A stretch of DNA of 23,699 bases from Chromera velia. Its lineage: Eukaryota; Sar; Chromeraceae. Position 1 is the first letter of the stretch. The number at the start of each line of letters is the position of its first letter. Below, one piece after another: positions 11,505-21,889 of the stretch. The position numbers and the translations under genes were made by a program. The stretch covers positions 17,408 through 41,106 of the forward strand of contig JAHBMJ010000791.1 in NCBI GenBank assembly GCA_018398765.1, read 5' to 3'. Below the pieces are notes generated by a model. The model was not told the DNA's origin. It searched no databases and saw nothing but the letters and a program-made list of their open reading frames with translations.

Positions 11505-12585
11505 ATGTGCACATGTATGCATCCGAAGCGCAAGTGTTATAAATGCAACACTTAACCTTGTCAGGATTGATAAGACGTATCCTAAACATTGAACAAGCTC
11601 TTGAGACATCCCTGACGCCATGGAATTAGTGAAATATGCATCGATCTGCTCTGCATATAACATGAATTTCTTCCAGGGCACCGCATGGTTGTACGTCTCA
11701 ACTCAGGGCTTAAACAGTGGCGTCTTGGGCCTACAAACAAGGTGCCTTCACGCAGGTAATGCTAAATCAGGGATGGGAGAAGGGGTTCCTTGGACCTAGG
11801 TGCGCACCGGGTTGCGAATTGCCTGGAGGGAGGCAGGCTCCTTGCAGGGGCTCAGAGCGCGCGTGTCTGCTCCACGTGGCGCCCAAACATGACCCGACTG
11901 GAGTACATGGGGGCCCCCGTCACTTTCTGGACCCGGCCGCGGACCAGAAATGGAACGCTGCTCCAGCTTTGTGCGCCCGCACGTCGGCGGCATCTCCTCG
12001 AGCCCTGACGTCGTCAGGAGCCTGAGGTCTGGGCGGTGTACGTTTTTCTCTTTTTTTCTCTTCTCTCTTCGTCAAAAAAATTAAGGTTCTGCGCGCGGAA
12101 AAAGCCGTCCCCTTGGGCCAGAAAAGCGCCAACCGATTCTTGCATGAAGTGCCCTGATCTGCGTGCGTCAAATCATTGATATGCGTGTATAACGGCGAAG
12201 CTGCGAATCGGGGGCCGGCTACATCAGATGTTCACCATGCATTGTACCCCACTCCAAGCCATACACGCTCCATATCCTTGTAACTCTCATAGTCCTGAAC
12301 TCCTCCGGTATGCGCTCATATGTCCCCTCGATCCATCCACTGTAAAGACAGACGACAAGGGGAAAATAATCTTAGAGGTGTTGAAGGAGCTCCCTCAGGA
12401 CGAAAGTCAGTCAAAAGGGCAGGTGCTCACATGCATGGTGCATCCGCACGCCAGCTTTGCACAAGAGTGGAGAAAAATAAGCTAGAATTTGCCCCATAAT
12501 GTAAACCAGTCAGCCAATCAAGACATGTCAGGCCTTCTTAACCTTGCCCAATGCCTTTCGACCAAAGTGACTCCGCTTTCAGTCT
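11505..12585. other. Unassigned intergenic region
   Basis: This is mostly single-copy-looking sequence without a recognisable gene. It includes a GC-rich part (about 11780-12030) with a 15-base perfect palindrome at 12004-12018, followed by T-rich sequence. An 85-codon ORF at 12228-12485 has no recognised domain and no supporting exon structure. It could be part of a decayed gene or mobile element, or an exon of an unrecognised gene. Confidence 0.4.
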
Positions 12586-12690
12586 GTCACTTCACGGTCA
12601 GTCATGCAGTCAGCCAGCTAGCCAGTCAGCCAGTCAGTCAGTCAGTCGGCAAGCAGTCAGCCAATAAGCAAGTGAGTCGTTCCGCAAACC
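12586..12690. repeat. Degenerate GTCA/CAGC-type tandem repeat
   Basis: Repeated GTCA, CAGTCAGC and AGCCAGT units run with small interruptions. The same tetranucleotide family, as GACT, recurs at 16330-16362. Confidence 0.75.
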
Positions 12691-13020
12691 AATCAGTCCG
12701 TTAGAAAAAATAGGATGCCGCGTGCGGCCGTCTCTGGCACTCAGGCATTGAGATCTGAAAATATCTGAGATGGCACTGCATGAGACTGGCAGAATTGTAT
12801 CGTCTGAGTTTCGATCAATTCTAGCTCTGTATAGTCTTAGCCCGGAGTTAGCCGTCATCTTTCGTCATCTTTTTGCTTTCATCCGCGACTCAGATTCGAT
12901 CTTAGTGATTTGCATACTATTCACACAGCATATATTAATATATCCGGACATCGAAAGTAAGAAAGACTTTCTCGCAGTTCTGTGCTCCATTTCGTCAGTC
13001 TGACAGCTTTCAACCGAATA

Positions 13021-14195
13021 ATGTTAGCTGCGTTGATGTGTATCTTTCTCTGGGGCAGCACTGCTGCTCTGAAGTCGCAGACACCCGGACACGCTCTGCT
13101 GTCCAGTGACGTCGGACAACTTCTCCCGGCAAGTTGAACAGCTTGTGAAAATAGATGGGCGAGATTGGAGTGCCCCAACGGGGAGGTCGTCAAGATTGAG
13201 GATGGCTAGTACAGTCGGGAAGTTCGTCATATATGCCATGACACGAATATTAAGACCCTGAGCTGCTGCGTAGACATTATTAGCTGTGCAGCAGGCAGGT
13301 ATAACGGAATGTGCACGTGCACCGTCAAGCCTGATAACGATATCGTTGGTGACTCCTGCAAAGGAACGTACAAGTACGGGACCTTCAGCTACAAGTGCAC
13401 CGACCCTTCAGCCACCAGCGCCGTGTCCACCCCAACCCCCTCCCCTTCCCCCTCTGTTTCCCCTTCCCCCTCCACCCCCCCCTCCGCTGCTGCCAGTGTT
13501 GGCAGTGTGGATCCAGTGAATCCTGAGCAGCTCGGAGTCCCCGAGAGACTTCAGACTTGCTACGCAGCCGGGTATAGGGCACCAAAAGCCCAAAAAGGGG
13601 CCAGAACGGGGGATTGCGTACATGTCCAGCACAAAAAGTTCTTTGTCCTTTCCAAGTTTCATGTCGGGGAGCTTTGTGCCAGAGACCATGCAGTGCTCTC
13701 TAAGTTCAGAGTTAAGAAGTGCAGTATTAATGACAGGATGAATTATAACAGCGCTCATGGTACAATTGGAGCCTATATTTCCTACGACTGTGCGGCTATG
13801 GTCGATTTGGGGAAATGTAAGCCCCACTACACCGAGTGCAAAGAGGATGCGAACGCCCAGTTAGAAACCTTTCAGAACTACCTAGTCATTAAACTTTACG
13901 AGGAAACTGAAGTACTCCAGTCGTTCAGACTGCAGACAGAAGATAAAAAAGCCCGATTCGAGTATACGTACTGCAGTCTCCCCCCCTTATCTCCGGCATC
14001 CGCTTCTGCCACTCAAGCAAGACCTGGGCGGATTCATTCTGCACACCTATGGTAGGGAAAGATGCAGGCCATATTTCTAAGATCAGGACTTATGACCCCC
14101 CAGAATACGGTGTGATAAGGGGATTTGAGTATCAGAAAAATGACGGGTACTCTAATCTTAATTCAGGTCTTGCTTTGACTAACTACTTCAGTTGA
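13021..14195 (+). pseudogene. Secreted SUEL/galactose-binding-lectin-like protein, decayed gene
   Basis: One reading frame from the ATG at 13021 encodes a clear signal peptide (MLAALMCIFLWGSTAA). A SUEL-type (Gal_Lectin) domain follows at 13138-13398: ACENRW, LECPNGEV, YSREV, then CTCTVKPDND, DSCKGTYKYG and a final YKC, the usual order of the family. A Thr/Ser/Pro linker (about 13411-13500) leads to a second Cys-containing region that I do not recognise. The frame is broken by TGA at 13135-13137, TAG at 13207-13209 inside the lectin domain, and an apparent loss of one C in the C-run at 13980-13986. After that point the frame continues 70 codons to a TGA at 14193-14195. Such lectins bind galactose or rhamnose outside the cell. 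Decay is the simplest reading; assembly error or readthrough remains possible. A Met at 13309 would give only a fragment without signal peptide. Confidence 0.72.
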
Positions 14196-14864
14196 ATCCT
14201 CCGTACGCCTGTGTCTGCCGCCTGGCGGCCGGGGGTCTGCAGAGGCCTTGACCGTCTCCCTCTTCTGTTTTCTTTCTATATGCATGTTTGCGCGTCTGCT
14301 TGTTATATGCCCTGTCTGTGATCGATCAAAAGCCGCGCAGTTTACAGGGATGATCAAAGATCGAGCGGTACCTTTTTTTGGCTGTCTGAAGGCATCCATT
14401 TCCCTTCCCTTCCACACATACGCACACTGTTTCTCTGTTTCTGCCTCTCCTCTCGCTTCACTCTCTAAGTCACGCGGAGCATGCACTAGTTCAGAGCTTT
14501 TGGTTACAGATAGAGTTTTGAATTCAACTTAGAAGATGTGAAGAGAGGGACGTGGGTGCATGAGAGAATCGGAGGAAGGAGGGGGATATCTGGGGCCTGT
14601 AGGCATGTTGAGACGGAAAGGTGGATCGAAGAGAATGATAAACGAAAGAGTGCATGGCCGGTATGCACTGGACCGTAACAGGAACAATTGAAAGAGCAGT
14701 TGAACCTTGGAGTACGCTTTTTTCTTTTGTTACACGGAATGAATACAAAAAAATAGAGACAGGGATCGTGCCCTGCTCTGCTTACGAGAAATGACAAGGA
14801 AAAAATAGGAAGTGTATGAGTGGTATTGCGAATCTCCACTTATCCTACGGCCACTTCTCTTCTC

Positions 14865-14895
<31 letters not shown>

Positions 14896-15360
14896 ACACA
14901 CACACATATACACACACCACATACACCAACTGCAGCTTAGAAGTCTTGCATGAAATATTTTTGTCATACAAGATGGGAAGAGATGGAGAGGAGGGGGTTG
15001 GAAGGTGTCTGCGGGGGGAAACATGATCGATTAAGTACCATTGAGTGAGTGGTCTGTCGGGGCCTGATTGGTGTCAGGAAGGGAAAGGTGAAACAAAATG
15101 ATGGACCGAAAGTCTGGACCAAAGAAACAAACAGAGAACGCTTCACATAAACTGCTTTTGGTTCTATCTCTTCGGTCATTCCCTTATCCTCGCTTCCGTC
15201 AGGTGTTTCAGAGGCCAACGATTGGATCAAGGATTAGATGTCACGGTTGGCTGCCCGAATGGAAGAAAAACAGCGGACTCTCAGGTGTATGTACGTGCAT
15301 GCCATGAGTGTGAGAGCTACTAAGAGGAATCAATTGTGTGACCATGCAGCCGAAAGTGGT
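14196..15360. other. Intergenic region, no supported gene
   Basis: Short overlapping ORFs on both strands show no recognised domain. A (CA)n tract with TA interruptions occupies 14866-14918. Nothing else is supported. Confidence 0.5.
14866..14918. repeat. (CA)n microsatellite
   Basis: CA dinucleotides are interrupted twice by TA. Confidence 0.9.
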
Positions 15361-16060
15361 TCAATCAAAAAGTGCACGATTTCTAATCATTTTCTATATA
15401 CAAATTGAATGAATTGAACCTATAGGGCATACTAGGGCATGCACTAAAAAAAAAAAAAATACACCAGCAAAAAAAACGCTTTGAATTTCTGTTTTTTTTC
15501 TTTTCTTTTTTTAATTATTGAACCTATAGGCTTTTATGGTTTCACAGTTTCACTTACATTACATACATCGATTGTATTGTGTTTGGTGGTGGAGCCTTAG
15601 ACCTGCTTACCAGTTATCTGACGCCGATCCGCCTTGTTATCGATCCTGCAAAAATGACTAGAAAAATGAGTGAATTTACAATTGAATTTAAGTGAATCTA
15701 CATAAATCCAGACATGAATTTACATGAATTTAAGCAGTGAATTCAGATGAATTTACGTGAATTTAAGTGAATTTACCGAGGAATTTACACGTGATTTTTT
15801 AGATTTTTTTAGTTACACAGTATATTAATTTATTAAAGTTCAATAATGAATTTAGTTTTAAATTAAAACTAATTCGGATTTACTTTTTTTTTACCTTTCA
15901 TACGTCACAGTACCGCTATGACTGCTAGGCTGACTGGAGATTGTCACTAAAGTTGTCATTCAGAAAATTAAAGATTCAAAAAGCTTCGCCTATATATTTT
16001 CTTAAAAGAAAAAATCATTTCACTTTTTTTTTTCTGAGTGCATACCCTTACTGATTGCTC
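15361..16060. other. AT-rich repetitive stretch
   Basis: Sequence is strongly AT-rich, with an A-run (from about 15447), T-runs, and a loose tandem array of GAATTTA-type words at about 15665-15790. A 14-base exact direct repeat, ATTGAACCTATAGG, occurs at 15413-15426 and 15517-15530 and flanks an A/T-run segment. It looks like repeat-derived DNA; I recognise no family. Confidence 0.5.
15665..15790. repeat. Irregular GAATTTA tandem array
   Basis: The words TGAATTTACA, TGAATTTAAG and TGAATTTACG recur about every 10-20 bases. Spacing is irregular, so this is a degenerate minisatellite rather than a clean array. Confidence 0.6.
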
Positions 16061-16716
16061 ATTCTGCATGCATGTATCTTTCAGAAAAAGACAGAACGAA
16101 AAAACGCTTTGGAACAACAGGATTGCAGTGCAGCAGATTGTTGCACCAACCCTCCATGAATTTTTCCTTCACCCACCTGAATAAATTCTTTTCATTCTCG
16201 TCATCGGTCGATTCCGTGATCGACCAAAGATCGAGTCGGTTTTGTGTGCCAGTGTATGCAATTCTTTGACGTTTTTGTTATGGTTGATGATGCACTCAGT
16301 GACGGAATCAAGCTATAGAGTGGAATTAGCTGATTGACTGACTGACTGACTGACTGACTGATTCGCACTATTCGATCTCCAGCTCCCTTCATTGTTTGTT
16401 CCGTCGACTTCCCTCCCCTCCAACCCAACAGGTTCAAATTATTCGTTTGTGAATTCAACACACAGTTAAGTCATTCAGGACAGCAAACTGAACCCAGCCA
16501 GCCTGACCAAAATGGTAAGGCATGTCCTTTTTCCCTCCACTAAAATGCACTTGGATTGAGGTTTTGACTTTTTTGCAAACCCCCGCCAAGTCAACAATAA
16601 TCTCAATCAGCATCACTGACACACGCACATTGTGTGCACGTGCGTCATGCACATCTGAATTCTGTTTGTGAACCCCCCCTCTCCCCTTCACGCTTCCCGC
16701 ACCATGCACACACCCC
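16061..16716. other. 3' flank of the racemase-like fusion gene
   Basis: No gene is supported here. It includes a short GACT tetranucleotide repeat at 16330-16362 and should contain the 3' UTR of the minus-strand gene that ends at 16717. Confidence 0.5.
16330..16362. repeat. (GACT)n microsatellite
   Basis: About seven consecutive TGAC/GACT units. Confidence 0.9.
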
Positions 16717-18338
16717 TCAGACCACGGGAGAATTGCAGTCCTGCAAAGGAGAGACGGGAGACGGCGCGTCGGTCACAGGAGTCATCGGGGAGGGCGCGTC
16801 TGCTGCCAGCCTTGTGCCCAGCTGTGCGTACCTCTTCTGCCAGAATGCATCGTTGTGGGCCGAGTAGGTCTTTGCCCAGTCGGAAGTGATGGCAGCAGAC
16901 CTGCATACATGCATGCAGGCAGAAAACAAAGGCTGGACTGAAAGCGAGACGATCTATCTTGTCAGGCCTCCCACCTATACATCCACGTACGTGGAGATGC
17001 CTGAGAGAATGACAGTAGTTTCTAGGGCTGTTGGAGGGAACGCATAATTCAACGTCACGTGCAGACAGAAGTAAATATGAAAAATGTTAAGCCAATTCTT
17101 GTCGATGAGCCCCTGAAAACAGGTGCCCGACATGCAGGATGAGGACAAGTGAAAGAACAAGACAGCCGATCAAGAGATGGCTGACGTACCGAAAGAAGTT
17201 GATACACGTGATAGCATCGAACACAGGCAGTCCTGTGCTGAGCCTCAAAGCATCAGAGTAGTGAGGAAGCTCAGTGCACTCAAGAAGAATCGCCTTGATG
17301 GCTCTGCATGCAGATATTGACAGAGAGAAATAAATAAAGAGACGAGCAGGTAGACTCATCTACAGACATGTCTGGACTTGTTGCTTAATGACTCAAAAGA
17401 TCCTGTTCCTTCTTCTCTCGTGTCTCTCTGGAGACGTGTTTCTGCATTGCAAGCTTCTGCGCATAGACGAGAAACATATGAGTACAAAGAGACTTAGTGT
17501 GAGGTCGAAGGAAGCTGGAGACTGACGGGTCCCGTGCGACGATTTCCTTGACTCTCCTTGCAATGCCCTCCTTGACCTTCTTCGTGTCCACCTCTTGTGC
17601 AAGGGCGACTGCCTCAAATCCGTCGAGATCCTGCATGCTCGGAAGCATTCGAACCCACTTGGTCAGTCACTCGTTACTTCATTCATCAACCAATTGACTC
17701 ATTCATTTATTCATGCGAACTGTCCAAAGTGCGACACTATATAGGACTGCACGTCCGAAAGTGAGAAAACAAACAAGCAAAGCTGAAGGGAGAAAATTGG
17801 TGCCTGAGCAAGACGGGGGAGATACCCGCAATCTTTTTGAAGAAATTAAGGCTGCAGGGTCAAACAAAACAAAAAAGGGGCAATTAAAGGACATTGAAGA
17901 TCCTCGAGTCATTCATTGAGTGGGTGGAAAAGATTCTAAGTTTTGTAGACCCAAATCAATACCCGCGTGAAAGGTTGCCGTGAAGAAAACTTGATCACCC
18001 ACGTTCTCTCCCTCCTTCCCAACCATACGCACTGAGCATGCATGGATGCATGGACTCTTGAATCGTCTCCCCAACTCTCTCACCTCACCTGCAGCCCCTC
18101 CACGTGGAACCTTGTGGGGTCGTTGATTTTGATTCCTGTGGAGGTCAGGAGGAGGTCCTTTGCGGGGAGAAGCGTCTCGCTGTTGGCAGTGAGAACCTGG
18201 GAGGCACATATGTCGATGCTTGATGCAGTTCATCACGATGAAAAAAAGAGACCATGCAGTAGAATTGTAGCACAAGAGAAAATATGACCCTCACACAGAG
18301 GAATCATATTACATCGAGAGACTATGCAACAGAACGTC

Positions 18339-18412
<74 letters not shown>

Positions 18413-19885
18413 TTTGAACTGGATGAACAACAATTCGACGCACCAGGATTTTTTCCTCGTTCTTGAAGGCACTGGCGATGATAGGAGACTGGACGAGTGC
18501 CGACATGAACACGGGGACCCTGGCGATGTGTCTGACAGCACACTGCAAGGTCAAGAGCAAGAAAGAAGAGATAATCGGAAAGAGGAGGTCAAAGAGGAGG
18601 AAAGGAAGGAACCAACCCAGTTGTGCATGAAGAGTATCAGTCAAAGCAAGTTTCCACGAAAACAAATGCACGCACAAGTTCTAGAAGGCGCCGTCAGGGA
18701 TGAACAAAAAAAGCTGAAATGCCTGGGTCCAGGTGCACTCCAACTACTCGTGTAGCCTCTGATTGACTGGGTTGATGAAATCCTCTCCATACCCGCTTTC
18801 TTTCCCTCCCTCCCCGCATCTCCCTCCCACCAGATTGAAATGAACCTGAAAAAAGTATCTCGTGCTTTACTTTCATTGAGGCTGACTCGAGCTCCCAAAA
18901 GAGAAAAGCACACCAACCTCCAAAAAAGGAAAGCGCCCGACCGACCCACGTACACACCTGGTAGTGCATCATGAACCCGCAATCTCCTGTGATCCCCACC
19001 AGATCCGGTCTCTCCTGCAGCCTCCCGACCGCCTGTTGGAAGGCAAGCAACGTCCAGTCCTCGAGAACACCCGACTGACATTTCTCAAAAGTCAGTCCTG
19101 CACTCATGTCATGTCATGTCATGTCATGTTGTGTTGTTGATTGAATCGTTTGTTTTTTTTCTGTTGATTCTTTTCTGACCTCGAGTGGTAGTTGAAGCAT
19201 TCAACAGAGATGCACCATCATCATCAACTCAGCAGTTGCTCGCCCAACCGCGGCGGCGCATGCACGCACATTTATGGAAATCAATGGTACCTCCTTCCTC
19301 TCATGACGTCTCTCCCCCCGTTTCCCATTATTGCTTTGGACGGCCTGACCGTGCACTGTCTCGAAGACGACCTCATAGTCGTAACTCTCAGGATGGTCTA
19401 CATCCCCTACCTGCAGAGGACGGGTGCCAGAGAACGTGCGTGCGTGCGTGCGTGCGTGCGTGTGTGTGTGTGTGTGTGCGTGTGTGCGTGCGTGCGTGCG
19501 TGCGTGCGTGCGTGTGTGTATGTGTGTGTGAGAGAGAGAGAGAGTACAGAAATTTTGCCCGCCGCACCGAGAGACAGACAGAGAGAGAGAGAGAGAGAGA
19601 GAGGGTGAGTGAGTGATTGCGCGTGTCTTCATGAACAGAAGCAATGCACTGAAAAGTTTTGAGCCCAACGCTGGATCGATTTCTTCGTTGACCATTCGGT
19701 CAATCTGTCTGCGATAGAAGGGCATCACACAAACTGCTGGACAGATTGTGTGGTTTCTTTCTTTTTCCCTTCATTGACTCCTTCACGGGTAGGCAGACAG
19801 ACAGGTGGGCGAGCACACAGACAGACGGACAGGTGGACAGGCAGACAGGTAGACAGGCAAACACACAAAAAAATATACACAGGCA

Positions 19886-19949
<64 letters not shown>

Positions 19950-20640
19950 CAGAGACAGAGACAGAGACAGACAGACAGACAGACCGCAGGAGGGTAGCTG
20001 TAGTCAATTCGAAGAACCCCGAGGACCTTCTTGCTGGAGGGGGTGGCATCTCCCTCCCCCGGTCCCGTCACCTGCACCTGGGGTTGGAGGGGGGCCTGTC
20101 CTCTCTCTCTCTCGGCCTCCGCGGCGTCTCTCTCTCCCTGCCGTCTCCCCTCCTCGGCAGCTTGGCACTCACCCTCCACCTGCATGAGTGCTTGCAGAGA
20201 GGAGAGGATGATGGTGATTGCAAGGGCTTGGGAAGTTCACACAAGCTTACCTGGAGGATGGATGGAATCAGCAAGGACACTTTGAGGGCAGCTCCTCACC
20301 TCGACACCTTCTCTTCCTCCTCCCTCTTTCCCTCTTTTCGAAACACTCCCCCCCCCATCCCCTATCCGAATCCATGCATGACTACGCCCTCCAGCCATGA
20401 AGCCACTCACTCACTCACTCACTCACTCACTCACTCAGTCAGTCAACCCAGAAAGCTCCTGAGTGACTGACCTGTTCGTCCCTCACTTTCCCGAAATGCG
20501 CCTCGAAGAACCCGGGGTTGTGGGGGGAGTAGGTGTCTCTGTTCCAGTGGCTGTGGTGGGTTCCTGAGAATCAAGGCAAAACCATACATACAGCCTCTTT
20601 CACATGCATGTCTACACGGATAAAATTTGGCGACATACAT

Positions 20641-20695
<55 letters not shown>

Positions 20696-21498
20696 GAATT
20701 GTGCATGCGCAGACATGGACAACTACGAAGAGAGTGGAACCGACCTTGGCGGAAGAATTTGAGGAGAGTCAGAATTCCGAAGACGGGAATTTTGAAGGTT
20801 TTTCGAAGCGGGTCTGCGATGAGGCCCAATTCTGCGGTGTCTAAAACAACGGCCTTGATCTTTCCGTCTACCTTTCCTTGGGCCTCTCTCTCACCCTCTT
20901 CAATGGCACTCCTTACGTACTGCATCATTGCCTCTTTCATTTTACCCACATCGATCGATTCCCGTCTCTCCCTTGCTCTCTTCAATTGCCGAAATTCTTT
21001 CAATTTCTCAAACCCCAGGATTTTGAATCTCTCTGCGTCTTCGACCTCGACTCCGTTCTCTTTGAAGAGCGTTTCCTTCAGCTTGAACAGATGAGACGCG
21101 TTGGCAGAGAGAATCAGAATCCGCTCAGACATTTTAAAGGCCGCCGATACAGCACTGCACTGCTGGAGGGAACTCATGAAGACAGGAACAGACGACAGAA
21201 ATCTCGCAGCGCACTGAAAGCGGAGGAGCGCAGGTTCTTCTCCCACAATGCCGAGGAGCGGGGCGTGGAAGGGGGTCCTGTTCTGCAGACGTTTGATGGC
21301 GAGTTTGAGCTTTGCCAGCTTGCAGAAAGAAAGTTCCCCCTTCACACAATCGTCAACGGTCAAATTGTCAACTGTCTCGTAGTACAGCGCAATGACTTCT
21401 CCGAATCTTCCTGGAAAACTCTCATAGGTCTTCATGTCAGACCCCCCCTCTCTGGAGAGTCTGAGGACCCCCACGTTGTACTGGTCGTCACCCATCAC
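16717..21498 (-). CDS. Tandem-domain Asp/Glu racemase-like protein; first domain lacks both catalytic cysteines
   Basis: Ten minus-strand exons with matching phases: 21498-20745, 20563-20472, 20179-19985, 19410-19350, 19097-18958, 18542-18444, 18196-18089, 17630-17527, 17303-17190 and 16900-16717. They total 1,851 bases (616 residues), ending in TGA. The protein holds two copies of the Asp/Glu/hydantoin racemase fold. Domain 2 (about 333-585) has GVLRIDYSYPPA, DHPESYDYEVVF, LTFEKCQSG, GITGDCGFMM, ARVPVFMSAL, GFEAVAL and LLECTELPHYSDALR, with Cys407 and Cys527 as the expected catalytic pair. Domain 1 (about 8-280) has GVLRLSREGG, VPVFMSSL and GFEKL, but GDCG is GEEP and ECTEL is DTAEL. Each copy ends in a similar segment (HWNRDTYSPHN; DWAKTYSAHN). 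A charged helical linker joins them (about 280-310). There is no signal peptide, so it is probably cytosolic. The substrate is unknown. Two adjacent genes are an alternative, but exon 2 joins exon 3 in frame and domain 1 has no stop. Confidence 0.82.
18340..18411. repeat. (TA)n(TG)n microsatellite in intron 6 of the racemase-like gene
   Basis: A TA run passes directly into a long uninterrupted TG run, wholly between the exons at 18542-18444 and 18196-18089. Confidence 0.95.
19106..19131. repeat. (CATGT)n pentanucleotide repeat at an intron-exon boundary
   Basis: Four to five CATGT units lie in the intron immediately 5' (minus sense) of the exon that starts at 19097, within about ten bases of its acceptor. 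Confidence 0.85.
19436..19603. repeat. TGCG/TG and GA microsatellites in intron 3 of the racemase-like gene
   Basis: TGCG units alternate with TG runs up to about 19532, followed by two GA tracts. The array begins about 25 bases from the acceptor at 19410. Confidence 0.9.
19790..19984. repeat. CAGA/CA/GA/GACAGA compound microsatellite ending at a splice donor
   Basis: Successive tracts of CAGA, CA, GA and six-base GACAGA units fill the donor-proximal part of the intron. On the minus strand the splice donor itself (GTCTGT at 19984) is the first unit of the repeat. Confidence 0.9.
20402..20443. repeat. (CTCA)n microsatellite in intron 2 of the racemase-like gene
   Basis: About nine CTCA units, then GTCA units, ending about 30 bases from the donor at 20471. 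Confidence 0.9.
20640..20695. repeat. CA/GA/CAGA microsatellite in intron 1 of the racemase-like gene
   Basis: A short CA tract is followed by a GA tract and four CAGA units, between exons 1 and 2. Confidence 0.9.
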
Positions 21499-21830
21499 TG
21501 TCTCTTGTACGTACGAGAGTATATGTGTGCGTGTGTATTCGCGTTTTCAACTGGATAGGTCAAGCAACACCTCTGTATAGGTGTGACCCGATTCCGAATC
21601 TCTGTTGTTTGTCGGAGTCTCTTCTTACGCCTCTGAAGAAGCAGACACTTCCTTTTCGTCTCTCAACGGGGAACGAATAGACACCCTTGCTCCACTGACA
21701 GGTTGAGCTAAGTACATGGTTTGGTCATGGAGCTTACAACATGAGTTCCAGCGAACTGAATTCGAACTGCAAAGTTCGATCGATCGATCGGAAATTAATT
21801 GCAAAGGTCAGTCAAATTCGGGATTGCGAT

Positions 21831-21889
21831 GGCATGCGCGCGCACGCGCGCGACCGCGGAAAGCAAAATGGCCGCGCGCGGTGCATGCC
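21831..21889. repeat. GC-rich inverted repeat in the second divergent promoter
   Basis: GGCATGC (21831-21837) and GCATGCC (21883-21889) are exact reverse complements, with CGCGCG tracts just inside each arm. It resembles the block at 2344-2424 in composition, in the TGCATG-like words and in position between divergent genes. Confidence 0.5.

Noticed and set aside
10767-11681. Long ORFs on both strands made of Val/Cys/Met or Thr/His
   Set aside because: They are translations of a TG/CA microsatellite, open in several frames at once; no gene signal.
12228-12485. 85-codon plus-strand ORF
   Set aside because: No recognised domain, signal peptide or splice context; too little to call a gene, though it could be an exon of something unknown.
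13135-13209. Stop codon reassignment as an explanation for TGA and TAG in the lectin gene
   Set aside because: The FIG4-like and racemase-like genes end in TGA at sensible positions, and a frameshift is also present, so decay or error is simpler.
14248-14532. Opposed ORFs of about 94 and 107 codons
   Set aside because: They overlap on both strands, show no domain and lie just after the lectin pseudogene; chance openness is likely.
16975-17160. Candidate exon of the racemase-like gene (GLIDKNWLNIF-type frame after an ag at about 17115)
   Set aside because: Its phase does not fit the preceding exon. The exon at 16900-16717 fits in phase and matches the terminal segment of domain 1.
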